Origin: Cristatella mucedo
Lineage: Eukaryota > Bryozoa > Phylactolaemata > Cristatellidae
Length of the DNA: 64,000 nt
Assembly: GCA_009760855.2 (NCBI GenBank)
Contig: WPIO01000086.1
Span: 564,501 to 628,500 of the forward strand
Reading direction: 5' to 3'
The notes beneath the pieces were generated by a model. It saw nothing but the letters and a program-made list of their open reading frames with translations, was not told where the DNA came from and ran no database searches. Made by a program: the position numbers and the translations under genes. Position 1 is the first letter of the stretch; each line of letters opens with the position of its first letter. Shown here piece by piece: positions 58,880 through 64,000 of this stretch.

Positions 58880-59836
58880 GCTGATCCTGGATGTCGGAAA
58901 ACTTCCTGAAATTAAATGATGATAAAACCGAACTGCTGCTCATAGGAGACCCTAAGCGTGTGGCTGGATTAAAAGGCTTTGCTGTTCTGATAGGTGATGC
59001 TATTGTGCGACCTTCACCACGTGCTCAAAATTTAGGTGTCGTGTTTGACAGCTGCCTCAATTTCAAAAGCTTAATTCAGAAGGCTGCCTCTACAGCTAGC
59101 CATCACATCTGATCCCTATCCAAGATTAAAAGCTGTCTCCCACAGGGGCTTGTAAAAAATTTAACTAGCTTTTTAGTTCTGTCTCGGCTTGATTATTGTA
59201 GTTCCCTTTTGGCTAGGCTACTAAAGAAAGCTATTATGCCACTACAGAGGACTATGAATATGGCTGCAAGGCTGTTCTTCAAGTCCCAGCGGTTTGAGCA
59301 CGTGTCTCCTTTGCTGAAAGAGCTAGGATGGTTGCCGGTTGAGCAAAGGATACAGAGCAAAGTTCTTACACTGACCCACAAGGCCCGCCACGGCTTGGCT
59401 CCTTCGTACCTAGCTGAACTGCTGCATTAGTTTCAGCCTGTTCGTGCCCTGAGGTCCTGTGTGTACAATAAGTTAGCTGTCCCATTCCTCCACTTAAAGA
59501 CCGTTGGCAACAGAAGCTTTAGCTCTGCAGGTCCTAGACTGTGGAACTCGCCTCCACAATTCTTCCGGAACGACATCTAGTCTGCTGCTACCGATTATGG
59601 CACATCCTTTCCAGCCGTCCTGACCTACTACTTCCATGCTGCTCACTGCCTCAATTGCTCTCCTGACTCAGTTATGCCTCCTACTTTCTCTTTGTTGCAT
59701 GAGACTACGTCTGTTGGCTACCGAATGCGTGCCGAAAGCCGCTTAGGCTGTGAGTGTGCTATACAAAACTCTCCTGCGTAACACCCACAAGGTCTTTATG
59801 ACTTTGTGGAGTTACTGACGGAGATACATTACATTA
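58880..59836 (+). mobile_element. LINE-A 3' copy
   Basis: 5'-truncated at the [21 protein letters not shown] segment. Stops at 59110-59112 and near 59428 break the frame. It ends GGAGATACATTACATTA. Confidence 0.93.
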
Positions 59837-59984
59837 CCCATCCCTCCTCCTTGCTCCTCCAGTGTGATTACATCACTCCTCAGCGTCTAGTCATCTCATC
59901 GTCCCTTGCATTAAATTGACATCTTTTGATAATCGATCAATTGCGTATCCATGCTTTCACTTATTATTGATCATTACCGGCTCT

Positions 59985-60177
59985 TTATTCTACTCACTAC
60001 ATCAACTGCTCTCCTGACTCGGCTATGCTTCCCACTTTCTCTTTGCTGTGTGAGACGAAGTCTGTTAGCTACCGAAAGCTGCTTAGGCTGTAAGTTCCTT
60101 GTGCAAAACTCTCCCGCCTAACACCCACATAGTCTTTATGACTTCGTGGAGTTACAGGCGGAGATACATTACATTAT
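59985..60177 (+). mobile_element. LINE-A 3' end
   Basis: CTACTCACTACATCAACTGC to GGAGATACATTACATTA; a 12-bp deletion in the CCGAATGCGTAC segment distinguishes it. Confidence 0.9.
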
Positions 60178-60845
60178 GCATATAGCTCATACCACCGAAA
60201 GTCTGGAATTGGAAAACGGGCCCCCAGAGCAATGCTGAATTATCGATCATAAAGCATATTTGCGAGAAGCTCATACATTATTGTAGTATTTCATGGGCAT
60301 CTGTTCTCATTCTCTCAGGTAATTGCAGTACGTTGTAAATACTTTATCTGTATTCTTGTGTAATGTGTAAACATGCGTTTTCTAGAGGATGGTAGAGTTC
60401 TCATTGTTGTTAAAGTTAATTTTCTTTTTTTGTTTTTGATTCAGGTTTCTTCCGTAGGATTTTATATTGGAAGTAATATAACTAAGCTCACTATTCTGTT
60501 TCAAATTACTGTGCCCAGGCCATACTTACGTGACTATCGTATTGTAATGCAACCTCAGCGAGGGCATATGCATTTTTTGACGTAGGGTTCGGCGATCATG
60601 CAGAGAGGTTCGCCTGTTATGTTTTAAGAAAAAAATATGGCGATGAATTTTAGTAAGCCGCTGAATGCTGGAAACAAGAGTTGTTTTAATCAAGCTATTG
60701 TCTTAGTTAAGCAACTTTGCATTCAAATAGAGTGCTGTTAGAGGTCGCTTGATTACATTGCGATTCGTTAGGCGATTTATGTAAGCAGTTGGTAGTTAAC
60801 CGAGATGCACCAAGTTTGCAAACCTAACCAGGTCGCCCAGATTTA
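60178..60845. other. Unassigned stretch
   Basis: AT-rich. No gene or repeat family recognised. Confidence 0.45.
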
Positions 60846-60847
60846 AT

Positions 60848-60996
60848 TGCTGAGCTGTTTTGGTCTAGTGGTTAAGGTGCTCGCCCCTATCAAGGCCTGG
60901 CTGAGGTCGTGGGCTCGAGCCCTGAGTCATATTTGAAGCGCCTGAATAGAGACTAAGTTCTCTTGGGGCGCTATACAAATGAATTATTATATTTAT
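60848..60996 (+). mobile_element. SINE-A, best-preserved copy
   Basis: A-box region TTTGGTCTAGTGGTTAAGGT, B-box region GGTCGTGGGCTCGAGCCC, then AAGCGCCTGAATAGAGACTA, GGGGCGCTATACAAATGAAT and an AT-rich tail. The tRNA-like half is about 75 nt. Confidence 0.88.
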
Positions 60997-61893
60997 AATT
61001 AAAGCCCCCTTGTAGGACCTTCGGATCAAGCATACTTTTGAGCTAACCTAATGGTGCATCCCATACATTTTGTGAAAGGCAACTTGACTTGTCAGAGCTT
61101 GAGATGCAATACGGCTGCTAATAAATGTGCTTGACCTTCCTCTCGCAACTGCCAGTAGTTTCTAGCTGTAATAGTTTCTTTATCTCGGTCCATCAGCTCG
61201 GCTCGTTGTCACTTTTCAGAAAACGTGACCAGCCTGCTGCAGACCGTTGTCGAGCCAGAATGGAGGAGCCAACTCTGAACGAGGCTGATTCGGCCTTCTA
61301 CAATGGTTTGCCAGCTTCTCAAAAGCTCCTACCGCTATGGCTGTATCATCCTGCTAGTGCGATTCTGAACTGTACTTCCCCTCACCATTTTCTGGTTTAG
61401 GTGTGACATGTCTTAACACTACCAACCGCAAGCGGTAGATGTATATTGAACGCATGTTGTCATGAAGTTGGTCTGATACTTCACTTGCCATTGTAGTTGT
61501 CTTTAGTCACTCGAGAGAAATCATACCTGTTCAAGATGATTTATTTTTGAGCTATCTAATGCTGGTCGGTTGGAATGTATTTTTTCTGAAACCGACTTTG
61601 AGTTTTGACATGTATGCCACCCAGCAGCTTGCTACTGCAAAGTGTGAATCGACGACGACCAAAAATGACCAAAAGTAAATGTGGATTCTCAAAACCTCCT
61701 TGAATTATGTTTCTGATCTACAGGTCTTCATACTACGGTGTCATTCTCGCTATTCACTGCTAGCATATAGAAATGACAAGCTAAAGGTGCCAGCAACGGT
61801 TCACTCACTAATTGAAAGTATTCTGGCTTGTGGAACCTAAAGCTTACTTTGCTGTCAGGAGTCGAGCTACAAATAACTAAGTAAATAAAAATA
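60997..61893. other. Unassigned stretch with one weak gene-start candidate
   Basis: An open frame from ATG 61260 (MEEPTLNEADSAFYNGLP) follows a possible acceptor (CACTTTTCAG ending 61220). It is too short to name. Nothing else recognised. Confidence 0.25.
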
Positions 61894-61895
61894 CA

Positions 61896-61900
61896 CACAC

Positions 61901-61979
<79 letters not shown>

Positions 61980-61990
61980 TGTGTGTGTGT
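61896..61990 (+). repeat. (AC)n(AT)n(GT)n compound microsatellite
   Basis: Short ACAC run, then ATATAT, then a GT tract of about 75 bp. Confidence 0.97.
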
Positions 61991-63142
61991 ATTACAAGCT
62001 CAAAGAATCTGTTCGTCACTCGAAAGGTCCTGCAGTTCGGCTGGTGCTCATCGGCATGTTACACATGGCTGCGTGGATAAAGTTACCCTTCTGCCTACTA
62101 CCTTTGTATAGTGTTCAGTTTTAAGCCTTTAAGAAAACCGAGGGCGACAAGCAAGGAAGCAAGTTTTGAAGAATTTTTTGCTGACTCACTGAGTGGATTT
62201 ATTTCGGGCAAACATAAAAAATTCGGTATTATTGTAGCACTAGAAGGAAACTACTAAAGGTTGGATATGCTGGCCTAAAAAGAAAAAGGGAAGAACATGG
62301 TCAGTGCCTGCTAAAGAACTCAAACCTTTGTCACGTGGTGAGTGCCTAATGCGGCACTAGGACCAATTAGCCGTCCTGTCCTCCCAAGGTAAACCTTCAA
62401 CTACCAAACACAGAGGCGAGGGCCACATAAGGTTAGGTCTGATGATGTGGAGAACACATCTCTGTCGCTTTCGCTCAATCCCTTCGTCTTCGGTATTAAT
62501 CTGGCATTGTATCCCTCGACGGATCCAACTTGACCATGATAATCAAGGCTTCTTCGTTGACAGAGATGGACTCGGCTGTTCCAGCTTGAGGTTAGTCCCC
62601 TGACTGTTAGGAGTGATGTACTGCAAGCCAGGGGTCATCAATTTTAGTCGAGTATGAGAAGCGTCGAAGCGCTAAGTGAGCTGCTCAGAATCGGAACCGT
62701 CGCGTGAACAGTAAGAACGGTGCCCTATTGTCTAATGTAGTGACGGAGTGTTACTTTCTTCTTAAGCTCAAGCAAACGCTTTTTGTAGAATGGGCTAGCT
62801 CCTTGCAAATCGTAAAACAGGTCTGCAGTTAGTACTGTTAAGACTGAGAAATTACACTTTTAGTTTGGTTATCGATGACGAGAAACTCTTCATACAAATG
62901 TCTAACGATTGGCAAGACTTTCGAGAGTATAGTAATGCTGCAGTTGGTGGTAAATAAACCGAATCTCCTGTCTACCAGAAAACATTTAAAGTCCAATTCG
63001 TAGGATAAGAAGAATTCGCACACTGCAATTCTCTTGCAATTAGTAAGTCTCATCAGCTGCCTTTGCATTTCGCACATACACTAGTCTGTACGGGCAATGG
63101 CGCACTTATCGGCCTTGTTCCGAGTCACAGCAATCCAGGCAG

Positions 63143-63144
<2 letters not shown>
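61991..63144. other. Unassigned stretch
   Basis: About 1.15 kb. A 79-codon - strand open frame (62838-63077) reads like an ordinary protein segment but I do not recognise it. Confidence 0.45.

Positions 63145-63147
<3 letters not shown>

Positions 63148-63224
<77 letters not shown>
63148..63224 (+). repeat. (GA)n microsatellite
   Basis: Uninterrupted AG tract, followed by imperfect purine repeats to 63290. Confidence 0.98.
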
Positions 63225-63226
<2 letters not shown>

Positions 63227-63290
63227 GAAAGAGATGGAGAGAGAGAAAGGTGAGAGAAAGACTGACACACAGACAGAGCCACAGACAGAG

Positions 63291-63812
63291 AGCTCGATGA
63301 TGTGTGTTCATGCGCCTTCTAGATTATCGACAGCTATTCACGATGACCTCCTTCGGAGTGTGATTTCAAATTACCAAGGAAATTCATTCAGCAATAGTTG
63401 TTCGCGTGACAGCAACATGGAGCCTCTGAAAAAAAAGTCAGTTGTCTGGGGCGAAATTTTTTAGTCCTGCAGTGCAAGGAAACGAGTCACGAAAAAGCAG
63501 GAAAGCAGCTGTAAGTGTTAATAAGCCACAAGCCACACTAACATTGGACGACGGTAGTTTACAGTCGAATGCGTCTCATTGTCACACAGCTAATGTTCCT
63601 CTGTCGAGGCGTTCATCGGCTGTCTCATCAGTCACAACACAAAGCCGCCTTTAGCTCTGCAAGTTATGGATGTGAAGCCGCAGCCCTTTAATTCAGGTAC
63701 GGAGAGTCAACTAAGTAGAGATGCCCAGCTGAGGTTCACGAAAAATGAGCAGGGAGACAACGAATCCATTATGCATAGACAGCTCTTATTGAAAATTCTA
63801 CCCGAGTAGCGT
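63291..63812 (+). pseudogene. Interrupted coding-like stretch of unknown family
   Basis: Three consecutive + strand frames read like protein: SRLSTAIHDDLLRSVISNYQ... to KKKSVVWGEIF (ends 63464); SPAVQGNESRKSRKAAVSVN... to SSVTTQSRL (ends 63654); and KPPLALQVMDVKPQPFNSGT... to LLLKILPE (stop near 63811). Each hands over to the next by an apparent frameshift, near a T6 run at 63458 and near 63640. KKKSVVWGEIF is faintly like the start of a BED-type zinc finger, so a decayed transposase is one possibility. No family is established. Confidence 0.3.
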
Positions 63813-64000
63813 GAGAAAAACAAAGAGTAAGTCAATATTTTATTTCAAAGGCTATCCGACCGATAGGGCTAGAGCTAAATACCTGCTGCCATTAAGATGA
63901 TAGATCGACTAGAGCTCTCTGCCCGCGAACTCTCTTCGCTGAGTCCTACAAGACTTAAGGGTCTATTACCACACCGTCACTCCCATTCTGATCGCCATCT

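Noticed and set aside
60848-60925. True tRNA genes at SINE-A heads, and at 4944 and 6950
   Set aside because: The cloverleaf is imperfect and each is followed by a SINE body and LINE-type tail, so these are SINEs.

Overview
This window is eukaryotic nuclear DNA, almost certainly from an animal. It holds one large intron-rich host gene on the + strand, buried in non-LTR retrotransposons, SINEs and very long microsatellites. The evidence for an animal is the family of the gene, GT-AG splice sites at every exon edge, introns of 0.2 to 7.5 kb, CR1/L2-type LINEs, and tRNA-derived SINEs. The sequence alone does not place the phylum. The repeats do not look like a familiar mammalian set, so I lean towards an invertebrate.

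The host gene is a MOV10-like superfamily 1 RNA helicase. I could assemble 15 coding exons from about 7267 to 55133. All exon joins keep phase, and together they give 3423 nt, or 1140 residues plus stop. The first exon carries a MOV10-type N-terminal segment and three zinc-finger-like motifs. Exons 2-7 cover the middle of the protein. Exons 8-14 carry the helicase motifs: GPPGTGKT (Walker A), DECG (motif II, usually DEAG), [24 protein letters not shown] and NVSLTRAK. The last exon is less certain, but it is in phase, ends in a stop, and is followed by AATAAA at 55407.

Two LINE families fill the introns and flanks. LINE-A ends in an (ATTAC)n-like tail. LINE-B ends in a GCGCC...GGCGC hairpin followed by (ATT)n. 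All copies are 5'-truncated and most are broken by frameshifts. The most intact is LINE-B at 57304-58575, with a 326-codon open frame. SINE-A is a tRNA-like head joined to a LINE-B-like 3' hairpin, so LINE-B is its likely partner. SINE-B is a second tRNA-like family with a different body. There are also two TA-flanked or degraded DNA-transposon relics, a possible solo LTR, and long (GA)n, (CT)n and (TG)n tracts.

Layout: 1-7.1 kb is repeats upstream of the first coding exon. 7.2-55.4 kb is the helicase gene, with LINEs of both orientations in its introns. 55.4-60.2 kb is a LINE graveyard. 60.2-64 kb is sparse, with one SINE, two microsatellites and an interrupted coding-like stretch at the right edge. 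MOV10 proteins in other animals are known to restrict or process retroelement RNA, so this retroelement load inside such a gene is notable. I found no bacterial-type operon, CRISPR array or rRNA, and no clear new multi-gene system.
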